DNA of 64,000 nt from Margaritifera margaritifera (GCA_029931535.1 JAQPZY010001471.1:1364001-1428000); one strand, 5' to 3'; positions 22,447 to 35,799 are shown, counted from the stretch's first letter. The notes: generated by a model not told the origin, from the sequence alone. Numbers and translations are program-made.

Positions 22447-25400
22447 CAAGCTTTTTTATGCAGAATTATTTAAATATTCATATTTGCTTACTTTCTTGAC
22501 GGCATCTCTTACTGTTACTATCAGTACTCTCAGGATTGCCATCAGATTTTTTATATTCCAGCGATTGTTATAATTAACAAGGTTGTGTTTGAGTTGTCGA
22601 GAATTGGATGTGCCCAAAATAAAAAATGTCACTCATGCTGATACTAGTCTGCTGAAAAGAGAACAGAAAAACAAACACTGTTGGATATTTTTTCACAATA
22701 CATTGTGTAATTTGGAAAGATAATCAAGTGAACATGAGATGAATGGACCTTTTATTTGGTATAAAATCCATTTCAATTGTGAAATCATCATAGTGTTTCT
22801 CTTAAGTGTGAGGTCCAGTGAAAGTGGTTTGATTATATTCTGGTTGCAGAGAAATGAAAACCATTTAAGAATATTATATAATTTATAAACTTGAAATATA
22901 CACAATATACACTTTTCGTTAATTTTACATTATGTTAAATTACAAGGGCACTGAGATGTGAATCTTCAAGTGATTTGGATGATGTCCATTTCTGTACCTT
23001 TATTTACACCATATAGCCACAATTGTGCTGTGGAGCCATAAAATGCTACTACAAACAATCTGTACCAGTTGGCCTAACATGGGGTCAGTACAATAGTTGT
23101 TGAAGCAATATTTAGGTTTATTGGAAAAGTGTTTTCTGTCAGTACACATAGTTGAAACAAGAAAGTAAACACATTTGAGTTGTGTTGACGATGTGACATT
23201 CGAATCCATGAATGAAGAACAAGAGGATAATCTGAATGATTATTGAAGTCAGTTAAAAGTTGATTAATGGTTTGCCAGAGTGAATGAAATATGGTGATGT
23301 AATTGAGCTTTTTTCTGTTGCCTTTATCTGTTGTTTTAGGAACACAAACAAAATTAAAAATGAGCAGTAATTTGATGCACAAACAACAACAGACAGCAAC
23401 TACAATAATAATAATAATAATTAATAATGCTGACAAGAACAACAATAACTGCAACAAATGGATCAGGTGGGAGTCATTAATCAAATATTTGTTCATACTG
23501 TCAAGAACAAAATAATATGTACATAGTATGCTGGTTTATTACACCTAAACAATTGCACTTTTAAAAATATGTTTGACATCGTGTGTAGTTGGTGTCTCTA
23601 AACTGATACGTTGACATATGTACATAATAAAGGTACTCGCACATTTAAAATTGGCATTTTAAGAGGAGAAAGTAATGTCGCTAAGGCAGTTAGTTTCTGT
23701 GGTTTAAAAAAAGCCATTGTATATGAAGGGGTTTTTCTGGGCAAGTAAAAATAGTTTTATTGTCTGGTGGGCAAGTTGGAAAAAATGAATTTTTCAACCC
23801 AGATATATATATATCAGGCCTTCGGACATAGTCATTATGCTGGACAGGACTTATTTTTGACTGACTATAAAATGCCCAATCAAAAATGGGGAGTTTCTGA
23901 TAAGAAGCCCATATTCAGACTTATTAAATAATTTTGTTATATGTATGATATAGGCTTTTGTAAGTTATACTTTCCTTTAAATCGTCATTTGTGATTATTT
24001 AGGTCATACCCCATTTAGTTTGTGCAAATGAGTTCAAGCAGCCTGTGTCCAAAAAAAAACTAAACATATTTGTCCTGGAACTACTAACTGTATATGCATG
24101 ACAAGTCTTATTTCTATGGCTTATTCCTATAATATGTAAGAAATTACTATTTATATAAATAATAATGCCAAAAAGTCGTTCTGAACATCTTTTGCCTTGT
24201 TGCATGTTGGAAAAAAGCATTAGATGGAAATGGTGGCAGTTTTTAACTGCCCTCAAGCCCATGGTGGTGGTTATTATGGCATAATAACCTTAATGACACC
24301 ACAATGCTGGTTTCATTCTAGGTTGTGCCGTTAAGCCATTTACCCTTATTTTTCAACTTTGGAGCATGAAAGTTCTCTTCGTGGGGCCCATAGGGCTAAT
24401 AAGAAAGACCCAAGAAAATATAGATAAAAGGTCATTATAGTTGACTTTAGATTGCATCATGTGCATCCCAAGCTTACTGAATAGAGTGCACTCATTACCA
24501 AGGAATGAAACGATGATCAATTTCATTAGCCGACAGAAATGTCTTGCCGATTTTGGTTAGCTTGGGCACTAATCGAGAGCACATGGTGGATCATTGATCG
24601 AAATTGTAAACAAGAGACAATGAAATCTTCAGCAACAATAGTGCTGTATTTATTTCCAAGTAGTGTACTGTGAGGAAAAAATGTAGACTGAAAATATCCA
24701 AAATAAATCCTAGAGGGGAATGGTTACATGAGCATCAGGAATTCAAATCTCAGTATGGAAGGCTTTCGACAGGGGAGGCTGATAATGATCACAGGTGCTT
24801 GGGTACTGGATTTGTTAATTTCTACAATAAATGTTCACTTTTCAAGCATTATATATTTTCAATCGGTTTTTGAATTGGACTATAGCACGGTTTGCTAGTT
24901 TTCTTGTCCACTAGAATAACCATGTACTGAACAGTGGTGGACATGATTATTTTAGTGAACAAGGAAATTAAAGAAAACTATGCTGTAGTCTAATTCAGCA
25001 ATTAGATTCAAGCATATAAATCTATGACACAAGCACCTGTGATAATAATATATAATATGTGTCTGAATTTCCTCTCAATAAACTAGAAACAGCTAAGGGT
25101 ATTTGCAACCTCGTTGTTGTTTTTTTGGGGGGAGTCTTTTTTTTCTTTCTTCTAAATGACTTCACTTGTCAAAAGGGGAGGGTTCATTGGGCCCCGCTTT
25201 TTCCATTTCTGTAATAAACGCTGACAACGATTCAATTATGTGTCATCACTAATACAGCGTAAACAATAGTTTATAGGCTTTGGAACTGAGCGATTCTTTT
25301 TTATATCATCATTCAAAAGTTACAGTTAAAAATTAAAAATGGACGTATTTCAGTAATTGTTGAAACATCATCAAATGTTATTTTTCAGCACTTTTCTTTC

Positions 25401-25473
25401 ATTATGAGGATCTATTCTCCAGATGAATCCCAATCTGATTTTTATTTTGAATTTTTTTTTTTTATTATTTCAG
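21973..25473 (+). other. RPL37A: RPL37A intron 3
   Basis: A phase-2 intron of 3.5 kb. It contains a (TG)n/(TA)n tract, remnants of LINE-like tails such as 'attgtgctgtggagccat' near 23020 and 'ggttgtgccgttaagccat' near 24320, and no supported gene. Confidence 0.75.
22340..22444. repeat. compound (TG)n and (TA)n microsatellite
   Basis: Interrupted GT repeats (about 22340-22403) run into about 20 uninterrupted AT dinucleotides ending near 22444. Confidence 0.95.
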
Positions 25474-25537
25474 CACAACAGCAGCAGCCACAGTCAGAAG
25501 TCAGGTGCGCCGTCTCCGAGATATGAAGGAGTCCTAA
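25474..25537 (+). CDS. RPL37A: RPL37A (eL43), coding exon 4 with stop
   Basis: After the acceptor tttcag the split Ser is followed by TTAAATVRSQVRRLRDMKES and TAA at 25535-25537. This is the C-terminal helix of eL43, and the four exons sum to exactly 92 residues, the usual animal length. A possible poly(A) signal ATTAAA lies at 25604-25609, about 70 bases after the stop, implying a short 3'UTR; no AATAAA closer was seen. Confidence 0.97.
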
Positions 25538-26177
25538 ATTATTGTTAATTTCTTAAGGACACATAATTAAAAAAAAAAAAAGAATCTTAGTTTTGTTGTC
25601 TATATTAAATCAAGGTCCACATGTCTTTGTTGTACACAGTAGAAACCAAAAAAAAAAAACAACAATGAATTTTCATTAATCTTTATAAAATTATCAGTCT
25701 GGATGAAACTAAAAACGTTCTCTTGCTGTCACTGCCTTATTTTGATTCCATCTATTTAGGAAAGCATATGCTGTAATGGGCATGTTTCTTTGTATGTCTG
25801 GAAAATAATATGCTTTGGTTTAGCAAATTGACATAAGCAACTTTCTCAATCACTTTGTGGATAAAGAACATGGTAATAGTGGAATGAAAGTCTCACTACA
25901 CACCAAAATAATGTATTTTGAGTATTTTAATATTGTTCTTAAAAGAAGGGTATGTTTGTTCACAACATATTTGGAGTGGCAGATGAAATAACAATCCCCA
26001 CAACCATGGACTTTAAATGGTAAAAGAATTAAATTTGTGCAAACCATGACCATTTTTTAAAATCAATTATCAATGGTCCTAAATCAGTGGTTGTCTTCTG
26101 TCAAAAGAAAACCTGGATGAACAATGGATTTTAAATGGTTATGCATAAAAAAATGGCAAATAATGGGATTTTTTTTT

Positions 26178-26840
26178 AGCTCTACTGGTACTGGACCAGA
26201 AGAGCTTATTGGATGGCCTGTTGTCCTTCATCAGTCTTACCATCTGTCCATTGTCTGTTGTCTGCCCATCCACTAGCAAAAATAGTTATTTGTTATTGCT
26301 ACTCCTCCGAACTAGTTATTTGTTATTGCTAATCTTCCGAAACTAGTTATTTGTTATTGCTACTCTTCCGAAACTACTTCGATGATCGCCATGAAACTTC
26401 ACACACATATTCATCCCAAGGTCTGGTTGGTCCTAAATGAAAAGGGTACCACTTGGACATCCAGTATGGCCACCACAGTGGCCATTTTGAAAATCTTGTT
26501 TTTGCTACTCCTTCTGAACCAGTGGTCATACCAGCATGGGTATTCACTAAAAGACTTCTTGTGCTGTTTAATTGGTTCTGTTTGAAAATGGTGCCATTCT
26601 AATATCAGATGTGGCCACCACAGCAGCCAGTTTGAAAATCTTAAAGCCACTCCTAAACAGAAACAACAGGGGCTGGGGGTCTCCTGAAGACTTGTTATGT
26701 CATCTAGTTCACTTAATGAAAAGGAAGCGAATCTAACATCCATCTTCAAAATCTTGTTACCACTACTCCTTCTGAATGGATGGCCATATCGACATGGGGT
26801 TTTCACCAAAAGACTTTATGATATCCAGTTCATCCTGCAT
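26178..26840 (+). repeat. dispersed element with 138-bp internal repeats, copy iii
   Basis: The segment opens with 'agctctactggtactggacc' and 'agaagagcttattggatggc', the same leader as the copy at 31033. A local triplication of 'agttatttgttattgctac' follows (26285-26365), then about three 138-bp units. Its terminal block is missing or replaced after about 26840. Confidence 0.75.
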
Positions 26841-26904
26841 GAACATTTTGTGAATATTGCATTCATTTTGGCTATCAGTATTTGTGGATTTCATGGTTGC
26901 TACA

Positions 26905-27450
26905 AACCATGAATTTGACAATCAAACAAACAATGATCCTTTATGAAAAGAACAAGACACTCGCCCCAGATCCATGTATTTATTGATCCAACAGACAATT
27001 GTACTTAATGAAAAGAAGAAACGCCCAACTGAAACCATGAATTTAACAATCCAACAAACAATGATCCTTTATGAAAACAATAAGACGCCCACCCCAATCC
27101 ATGAAATCGATCTGACATACGATGATCTTTTATGAATAGAAGAAACACCCAACTGAAACCATGAATTTAACGATCCAACAAACAATGATCCTTTATGAAA
27201 ACAATAAGACCCCCAATCCATGAATTTATCGATCCAACATATGATTCTTTATGAAAAAAAGAAACACCCAACTGAAACCATGAATTTAACGATCCAACAA
27301 ACAATGATCCTTTACGAAAATAAGACACACCCCAATCCATGAATTTATCGATCCAACAGATGATAAACCTTTACAAAAAGAAGAAACACCCAACTGAAAC
27401 CATGAATTTAACGATCCTTTATGAAAACGAGACACTAGCCCCAATCCATG
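26905..27450 (+). repeat. about 120-bp tandem repeat, 4-5 copies
   Basis: 'aaaccatgaatttaacgatc' with 'caacaaacaatgatccttta' recurs near 26905, 27031, 27154, 27271 and 27394, alternating with 'ccaatccatgaatttatcga'. The unit is therefore a doubled half-unit of about 60 bases. It follows directly on copy iii of the 138-bp family. Confidence 0.85.
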
Positions 27451-28690
27451 AAAGAATGTCTTTTTTTTCTTTTCTTCAGAACCATGAAAGTGTATAATTA
27501 CAAAAATAAAAGAATTCACAGCATTTGAAAAAAGGCTTGTTTCACCTCTTAGAGTACAATTCCTAAAGACCCACTTAACAATAAGTTGGTACCTCAGAAA
27601 AATTAAATTGTCCCTGGAACTTGCAAAAACATTTTTTTACCCGCATGAGGCAAAATGGTGTAGTGCACAGGACTTGCATGAAAGATTAAATTGAAAAAGA
27701 AATGCAGACACTGAAATGGGTGTAAAACCTTAATGTTATTATAGGTCAAGGACCTTGACAAGTTGAAGCTACAAAAGTTCTTAAATGGATGCAGACCTCT
27801 ATGTTCATGACTTGTAGCAAGTTTTAGTAGAGAGTCTACATTGTAAGAGGTAATTAATCAAATTACCTAACCATGGAGAGGTCATATGAAGTTGAGAGTG
27901 GTCTCATTTTAACTCATGATCTGTAGATTTGCACAGAAAATATAACCTGTATATTGATTCATAAATTAAAAAGCTACATGCAGTTAACAGAATTACCCAA
28001 CCATAAAGGAGAGGTTAGGGTTAGCACAAAAAATATAATGTTAATTGATTACAAACTTGATTAGTTTTTTCCACCATTAGCCGCGAAGCAGATCCCACGG
28101 GAGGCAGGTATGGTCTAGTAAACCATATTTGACCGATCTATAGTTGCTGAGAATTTTTTTCTGCTGCTGGGTTTAAAACTTTATGGATCACTTTATGTAA
28201 AACAATTTTTTGTGTACACTATCAATATATAGTTTAAACTCATTATAGGAGAATCAAGTGTGAGATTTGCTAAAGTTGTATTAGCTGCAATGTTGATAAT
28301 TTTCTCAGGTGATACAATGTTCTTCAGCTCATAATGCTGGTTACAGCCTTCCATCACTTCAGAGGCTTTTGTAAGTGTTCTGTTAAATCAGAAAACCTGA
28401 GGACAAGTTAAAGGATACAGCAGACAATGATCTGTTGTTATCTGAAAGTCTAATGGTATAGCGTTCGTATGAAGTTACGTTTAAACCCAGACATGATTTT
28501 TCCCCATTTTAAAACGCAATGGCGCTTTTTCCTGACCTGAATCCGATTTTCCTCTATATGGTCCGTTTTTTATTCATCTCTGATCCAGTTTCCAATAGCC
28601 GTCTGTCTGGTCCCATTCTGCAATGATCATTCTAATAGTATTTGTTCTGTATATTATTTAACAGACAATTGCTGTAAAGAGCTTTCTTAT
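27451..28690. other. intergenic, no gene seen
   Basis: AT-rich sequence without supported coding or structured features. Confidence 0.5.
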
Positions 28691-29430
28691 TGGTCAAAAT
28701 TTTGTATTTGTCCAATAAATGTTCACATGGCGGAAAGTGATGGAAATAAGCATGCTTTCCAAACATGGCATCTCAAATTATCGCCAGAGACACGGACACA
28801 GTTTGAATTAAGGTTTGAAAATGCGTGGAAATGGGAATGACTTGAATGCAAAGTCGATGGGAACGTAGTTGGTCAATTTGCAACAAAACAACGCCAGAGG
28901 ACTAGCATTTTGCGATCTTCGCCAGAAAGATTTGAACTACTATTACCAACTCTACTGTAGCGTCAAACATTTTAAATGAGAAGGAATTGGACCACTATGA
29001 TTTGTAAGTTAGAAAATTCCAAACTGATTCCCTTCCAGAATTTAAGGAGGGACAGCGTATAGATCACTGGTGTGGAAGTGATGATATTGTTGCCAGATGC
29101 CCATGTCTATCAAAGATGGTCATGTCTTTACTGAGTTGTTTTCATGGCCCACAAGTAATCATCCTTCAATGTCATGAATGATGAAATTGATTCCAAATTG
29201 GGGAGGATAAACATAGAAATCTACAACTCGGTACATAACATCAAATATGGTCTGAAGGGATCGGGGAAATTGCAATACAGTATTTTAAGAAGGATTTTTT
29301 ACATGAGAGGGCAGAAGCAACTCTGTTAGAATATGTGAAAAGGAAAGCAAAATAAATCTTTGCCAAGGCTGCGAAAAAAGCAAGACTACACATCAGTAAC
29401 AACAGGTTTTGTCCAAAGGGAGGAAAGACA
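28690..29430 (+). pseudogene. decayed coding sequence, family unknown
   Basis: Plus-strand frames in this stretch read as protein-like text broken by stops and shifts: GNKHAFQTWHLKLSPETRTQ, FELRFENAWKWE, then EIDSKLGRINIEIYNSVHNI, KYGLKGSGKLQ, and RGQKQLLEYVKRK-like ending with AKKARLHIS. Base composition here is less AT-rich than the flanks. It looks like the relic of a transposon or multi-copy gene, but I cannot name it. Confidence 0.4.
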
Positions 29431-29742
29431 AGTGAATTTATGTGATATTTTTATATAATGTATGTATATAATTAAAAACGTTTACCATGAAAGAAAAAAA
29501 AAACATTTGGTATGAGAAAAGAAAAGTGTGATTTACATTAAATATGTGCTGCAAAAATGAACAAATTATTGTGACTGAATTATTAAGTGAATACTGACAT
29601 GCACAAGTAATAACTTGAGCACTAATATTTTTGGAGAACAAGTTGATGTGACAATGAACATTGTGAAATTCTTTAAGTATTGTTTAATGTTGGGTAAGTT
29701 TTTTTTATTATTCAAATGATTTTTTCTTTGTTGGAATGAAGT

Positions 29743-29921
29743 ACAGTAAAACCTGTCTTGAGAGACCACTGCTATGAGAGACCACCTGTCTTGAGAGACC
29801 AGGATCTCCATGCACATAGTTATTGATTATATAGTGATATGACCTGTTATGAGAGACCACCTGTTTTGAGAGACCATTATTTTCTGGCAGAAGGGGTGGT
29901 CTTTCAAGACAGGTTCTAATG
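29743..29921. mobile_element. small inverted-end repeat (ACAGTAAAACCTGTCTTGAG type)
   Basis: The left end 'acagtaaaacctgtcttgag' is inverted at the right as 'tttcaagacaggttctaatg'. Between them 'gagagaccacctgt' recurs. Fragments of the same words appear near 22040 and 62350. Non-coding, MITE-like. Confidence 0.6.
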
Positions 29922-30761
29922 TAACAACTTTGCAAAATATTATGCTAATAAGGGCCACCAGGAGTAGTTTTGTATGCTCTCAGAGTCTGAAATGAATCAA
30001 CCCCTTGACCAGGGTCACCATCCCTTTAGACCCTGCTGAAGGAGAACCCCCAGACCACCCTTCACAATTTCAGTTTTTTCTCTCTCAGGTACCAAAATCT
30101 TGTCTGTAAGCCATGTCGCACAGTACCAACAATTTAAAAAAAAATTAGCTGGTCATATGCTTTTGGACAAAGGTAGAGACTGAATAATTAACATTTTTTT
30201 TAGTAATGTTCCGAATAAAATTTAAAGTTTGAAGGCAATTCTCAAGTTAAATCGTGAATGTGATCTAATTACCAACCTAAAGTAGCTAACTTGCAGAAAT
30301 TGTGACATGCTACCCCCACCCCCAACCGATATCCGATATTTTTAGGCAATAACGAACAATCTGATAACATTTACAATATGTACATATAAAGTCAAGATAG
30401 ATACTCCAGTACTCAAAATATGACTATTTTTAGCACAAAAAAAACCGTTTGAAAAATGAAGAGTATTTACTGTATGTTATCATATGAACTATTTAGTACA
30501 TACAAAAACACCATGTCTACAGTACATGTGCAGAGCATGACCTCTGATCTTTCCATGTTTTCAATACCCCTGTAAGCACATAATAACACCCATCACAAGT
30601 GCAGTGAATATGTACTCGTATTTTACATGATAAGGTTGGTAAAAAGTCTTTAAGTTTAGGTTGTCTTTGTTTTTCAAGTTTTACCTTGTGCTCAGGATTG
30701 TGAAATCCTTACAAAGTCCAGTCATCCAAAGCATGTGTGCCTGCAGTACTGTATCAATGAG

Positions 30762-30921
30762 CAGGGCCGTCGCAAGTTTGCGCTGGAAGAAACAGCGCCC
30801 CGGGCGAGCGTCGCCTTCGGCACCCCCAACTCGGGGAAAAAATACGGCAAGCTCAGTGAAATGGCGCCCATGCCGATCGCCCGTTTCGCTCCCCCCCCCC
30901 CCCGCGCTTACGACGGCCCTG
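30762..30921. mobile_element. 160-bp hAT-like MITE with near-perfect 8-bp target duplication
   Basis: The ends CAGGGCCGTCGCAAG and (reversed) CAGGGCCGTCGTAAG are inverted. They are flanked by tcaatgag (30754-30761) and tcgaggag (30922-30929), six of eight bases matching. The 8-bp duplication and CAGGG ends are the hAT pattern. The interior is strikingly GC-rich against its surroundings, with a C-run at about 30890-30903, and has no transposase. Confidence 0.8.
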
Positions 30922-31032
30922 TCGAGGAGTACCAAGAAAAAACATTCAAATTGTTTAAATACTGAGTAATCAAACCTTGTTCTCTCAAATTTTCATTCAA
31001 GTGTCTAAGCCTATTTTTTCGTTAAATGTTTC

Positions 31033-32810
31033 AGCTCAGCTGGTCATAGTCCAAAAGGGCTTATGGGATGGCCTTTCGTCTGATGTCTCTCTGTCCATTA
31101 GCACATTTGTTATTGCTACTCATCATAAACTACTTGGAGGATTGACTTGAAACTGCACACATTCATCCCAAGGTCTAGTTAACTCCAAATTAAAATGGTG
31201 CTGCTCAGACATTCAGTATGGCCACTACAGCTGCCATCTTGAAAATCTTGTTATCACTACTCCTCCTGAATGGATGGCCATATCAACATGGTTTTCACTA
31301 AAAGACTTCTTATAATGTCTAGTTGGTCCTAAATTAAAATGGTTCGTTCGTTCGTTGGATTAACGACGTCTGCGAACATTCGGCCATTTACGTCGAATTA
31401 AAATGGTGCCAATCTGACGTCCAATATGGCCACCACAGCAGCCAACTTGAAAAATCGCTGCTCCTCAACGGGAAGCCATATCAACATGGAGTTTTTCCCA
31501 GAGGACTTCTTATGATCTCTAGTTGGTCTTAAATAAAAATGGTTCTGCTTAGACGCCCAATATAGCTGCCACAGCGGCCATTCTGAAAATCTTGTTACTC
31601 CTGAATGGATAGTCATGTCAACACGCGGGTTTCACTAAAAGACTTCGTATGATGTCAGGTTGGTGCAACATGAAAATGGTGACAATCTGACATCCAATAT
31701 GGCTATCATAGAAACCATCTTGAAAATATTATCACTTCTCCTCCTGAATGGAAAGTCATAGCAACGTGGTTTTCAGGAAAAGACTTCTTGTAATGTCTAG
31801 TTGGTCCTAAATGAAAATGGTTCCACTCTGACTTCCAATATGGCAACAACAGTGACCATCTTGAAAATCTTATCACTGCTCCTCCTGAGTTGATAATCAT
31901 ATCAACATGGGGTTTTCAGTAAAAGACGTTTTATGATGTCTACTTGGTCCTAAATAAAAATGGTGCTGATTTGTCATGGAATATAGCAGCCATCTTTAAA
32001 ATCTTGTTATCTCTACTCCTGAACAGAAAGTCGTATTGGCATGGGGTTTTCACTAAGACTTTTTATGATGTCTAGTTGCTTCTGAAACTGGCCACCACAG
32101 CAGCCATCTTGAAACTCTTTGTTATTGCCACTCCTCCTCAATATAAAGTCATATTGACATGGGGTATTCATCAGAAAACTTCTTGTAGTGTCAAGTTCGT
32201 CTTAAATAAAAATTGAACCAGTCTGATATCCATCATCTTGAAAATCGTATTGCTACTCATAGATGGAAAGTCGTATCAACATTGGGTTTTCACCAGAATT
32301 TTTATGATGTCATAGTTGGTACTAAATGAAAATGGTGCAGATCTGACATCCAGTATGGCCACCATGGCAGACATCTTGAAAATCTTGTTATTGCTACTCT
32401 TCCTAAAGGGAAAGTCATCTTGACATGGGTTTTTCACCAAAATACTTATTATTATATCTAGTAGGTCCTGAATGGAAACGGTGCAGATCTGACTTCAAAT
32501 ATGGCTGCCATAATTAACATATTGAAAATCTTTTCACTAATTCTCCTGAATGAATGGTCATATCAATATGGGGTTTTCACCAGAAGTCTTCTAATGTTGT
32601 CTGGCTTGTCCTAAACGAAATTGGTGCCGATATTACATCCAGTATGGCTGCCACAGCGGCTAATTTGAAAATCTTGTCACTCAAGAATATCAGAGATGGT
32701 TTCAACACTTGGCAGTTAAAAAGAAGAAATGCTCTTATATTGAATTCCTGGAAATACTTTTTGGTCAGTAGAGCATCAGTCCCTTCAATGGGCTCCTGGT
32801 AGTTATCATG
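31033..32810 (+). repeat. dispersed element with 138-bp internal repeats, copy iv (most complete)
   Basis: The leader 'agctcagctggtcatagtcc' is followed by about twelve diverged units spaced 136-141 bases (for example 'tggccaccacagcagccaac' near 31425 and its equivalents near 31561, 31698 and 31838). A terminal block then runs 'gaagaaatgctcttatattg' to 'cttcaatgggctcctgg'. Both ends are present. On the minus strand many units translate to a recurring HFHLGPTRHYKKSF-like peptide, but stops break every run. Confidence 0.85.
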
Positions 32811-33499
32811 TCTAGTCCTTTCTTGAGCAGCTTCATTAGGATCAAATAGCTTGAACTAATGTATCCAACTTGACCGTTTGCTACTGCTCATCCAATAAGT
32901 ACTCCCCCTGCTGCCAATCTATTTAGGACTAGTGTTAAAATAGTGTTCTCTTCCAGATAGTCAGTCTGTGATTATTTTACACTGTAATTATAGAGAGAAT
33001 ATGTCTACTGTAGAAACAACACATTGATACTTTACCCCTATTCCAATGTAAAATCTAATTAAAAACTTGATAAGCCCGATTTCTTTGTTTCAATGACATA
33101 TTGCTGCAAATTATATATTCTTTGTAACTTATATTAAGAAAATGTTGATGGAGCAGAGTAAACTCCATAAATAGTAGGGAACTATTGAGGTTTAAGTTCA
33201 GCCTCAAAAAGATCTAACTACCTTTATCATCACCATAATAATGCATATAAAATTATTTATTTTTGCAGCACACTACATCAATACCATTACTTTGAACATT
33301 TAATTTATTAAGCAGTGTACATATATGTACATGCATTAGTTTGATGTTGATTTTCTCATCTAATTCCTTTTTGTTATTATCCATTTCCTGTTTTTAATCA
33401 TATATTCTAGCACCCAATGCAAGACTCTATGTCCTTTTCCATTTTTAATTCAGCTTTGAATCTCTGTGTTTTCATCTATTTCAGTTTTAATTGTATCAA

Positions 33500-34560
33500 T
33501 GATATAACTTATTGGATGAGTCTTTTTTTTTTTAAAAAAAATCTGTTTCAGTTGCATCTGTTTTTGATATAAACTGTTCTTCTAAATCAGTTAAATCTTT
33601 TCTCATACTTTTCATCCTTTTGTTCAAGATGTCAATACCAACATTTACCACACCAATATTGTTATCCAGTTTTTTGCTAACATATTCTTTTGTATTTTGT
33701 TTTTGATTGTTCAGTCTCAAAATTTAGTAAATGTGACATCTTTTATCGTTTTCATCTTATCACTCAAATCAGTAATAAACAAGTTGTCAGTTGTTTTCAT
33801 ACTGCTTACCAAGTTGTCATTCACATTTATTTTCATTTTGTTGTAGTCAGTATTTTGGTTATCTCTGTTAACTCCTTTTTCATTTTCTCTGACAAAGTAC
33901 TAGTTCGGACAGTTTTCATGTTGTTCAGGTTTGTAATACTAGCCCAAAAATCATTCATTAACATTGTACCTTCTTGATCAGTTTGTTATTAAAGTCTTTC
34001 AGCAACTGTTCCAAGTGTGATTGAAAATATTCTAGTCTTCAGGAAATTTTTTTACCTTCTCGATGCCACTCTCTAAAACATCTATTTCTGAGTTTATACT
34101 CTGTTCAATTGGTTGTTTATTTTGTTGAATGTTGGGTATTTCATCTTCTCTTTCTTCTACAGTTTGCAAAGCTTATATAGCATTAGACATTGTATTGAAT
34201 TTCTGAATAAATCTTCTTCATCTAAATTCATTTTTCTACATATTATCATTACTCTGTTTTGATAGCTCCTGAAATATGTTAGCTATTTCAGTGCCACTCT
34301 GTTGATCTTAATTTATTGTCTACTTTATCTCTTCTAGTCTCAATATCCTTCGAATTATTATCCTCCAAAGTCCTACATATTTGAGTATAAAGTCATCTTT
34401 GCGCAAACTGACTATTAGTTGCCTCAGTTAATTTAACAGAATCACCTAAATTTGTGATGCGGTTATTGTTGAGGCGTAAGTCACTGGTAATTGTATCGAG
34501 TATAAATGTAGGTACCGTTCATGCTTTTGTCTCAGTGTTTTAAGGTAAATTTAAGACATT
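33500..34560 (-). pseudogene. decayed coiled-coil/fibre-like coding sequence
   Basis: The minus strand gives Lys/Glu/Asn-rich, helix-forming text in shifting frames, including LNNNRITNLGDSVKLTEATN, MKTVRTSTLSEKMKKELTE-like and MKSMRKDLTDLEEQF. The phrase NNNRITNL resembles hinge repeats of fibre-like structural proteins. Stops and frameshifts are frequent, so it is a relic. It may belong with the mobile-element material to the right. No family can be named. Confidence 0.4.
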
Positions 34561-35799
34561 AGGACTTCTCAAAGATATTTCTGTCATTGCTATTTCCACG
34601 AACAGGAATTAACGTTACGCCGCTTTATGGGTCTAACAGAAAATTAACATTATGTCAATATCAAATGGGCCTGTAAGGGTCCTACCAGGGAATTAACATT
34701 ACTCCATTGTATGGGTCTAACAGAATTTAACATTACGTCATTAAAAAATGGGTCTGTATGGGGGTCTAACAGGGAATTAACATTATGCCATCGGTTTAAC
34801 ATGTGTGGGTTTTTATAGGGTCAAACAGGAAATGTTATGTTAAAAATTTTCATAGGTTTACCAGTATGGCTCTCTGTGGCCTCAAACGTGAAAAGTAATT
34901 TTGAAAATGTCCAAAGATTTAACATTAGTATGACACTACATGGCATAAGGGAAATTTAAATGGGAATGGCCTCTTACATGAATTTACCGTGGTGGGGCTT
35001 TCTGACCTCTAATAGGAAATGTAATGTTAAAAACGTCCATAGGTTTAACATACACTTTGACTGACCAATCCATATTGAGTTACTATCCAGCACCCAGTTA
35101 AATAAAGTAAAAGGGTTAAAAAAAATTGAAAAAAGTCAACATTTCTTGTAAATCAACTTTTTTTTTTAATAAGGCCCGCTAGCTCGAACATCAATAACGA
35201 CATATAAATTAATCCTGTATTGAAGCCCAAGAGCGTGTGTGTGTTTGTTTAGAATTTTGGTTATGCTAAATTTAAGATTCTCCCTAAAGATTGCTGCATA
35301 TGTTACTGACATTAAGCTTTGTTGCAAAAACAACCACTCCAGTGAAATGGCAAATGTCCAAGCGACTTCCGCAATGGCTGCTGGGCCCAGGTCCAGTGAT
35401 GGCCAAAAAGTCCCATCAAACAATTTTTTTTCATTGGGAGTGGGCCCCAGAATTAAGGGGTTTTCACATTTTGCCGATGAGCCCGCCTAGATCTCTTGGA
35501 AAAGAGATACATGTACTACTCAATTGATTTACAAATTAAACAAAAACCAAATCCCTCCATAAGTCTTGTTGGAAATGTAGTTTCGAATAACTGTAAATCT
35601 TTGACGACAGGATGGAGAGAAGAACACATACACCTAAGAGACCCCTTTCAGAGTCCACCTAGACCTCTTGGAAAAGAGATACTAAAATTATTTCCAAATT
35701 AAACAAAAAACAAAACTGCTCCATTATAAAGTTATGTGTGTGTGGTTGTTTGAATATCTTGTCCATACTTTAAAAATAAAATCAAAACACAAAGGCACT

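Noticed and set aside
22275..22573. Tyr/Ile- and Val/Cys-repeat frames
   Set aside because: Pure translation of the (TG)n/(TA)n microsatellite.
23074..23496. 140-codon minus-strand frame in RPL37A intron 3
   Set aside because: Its N-terminal part is created by an (AAT)n-rich stretch, giving poly-isoleucine; no conserved motif.
15962..25473. Intronic snoRNAs in RPL37A, common in ribosomal-protein genes
   Set aside because: RTGATGA-like words such as at 21224 lack a D box at a suitable distance or a closing stem; nothing convincing.
30661..30969. Frames of 76-102 codons on both strands near 30.7-30.97 kb
   Set aside because: They run through the GC-rich MITE at 30762-30921, whose composition removes stops in all frames.
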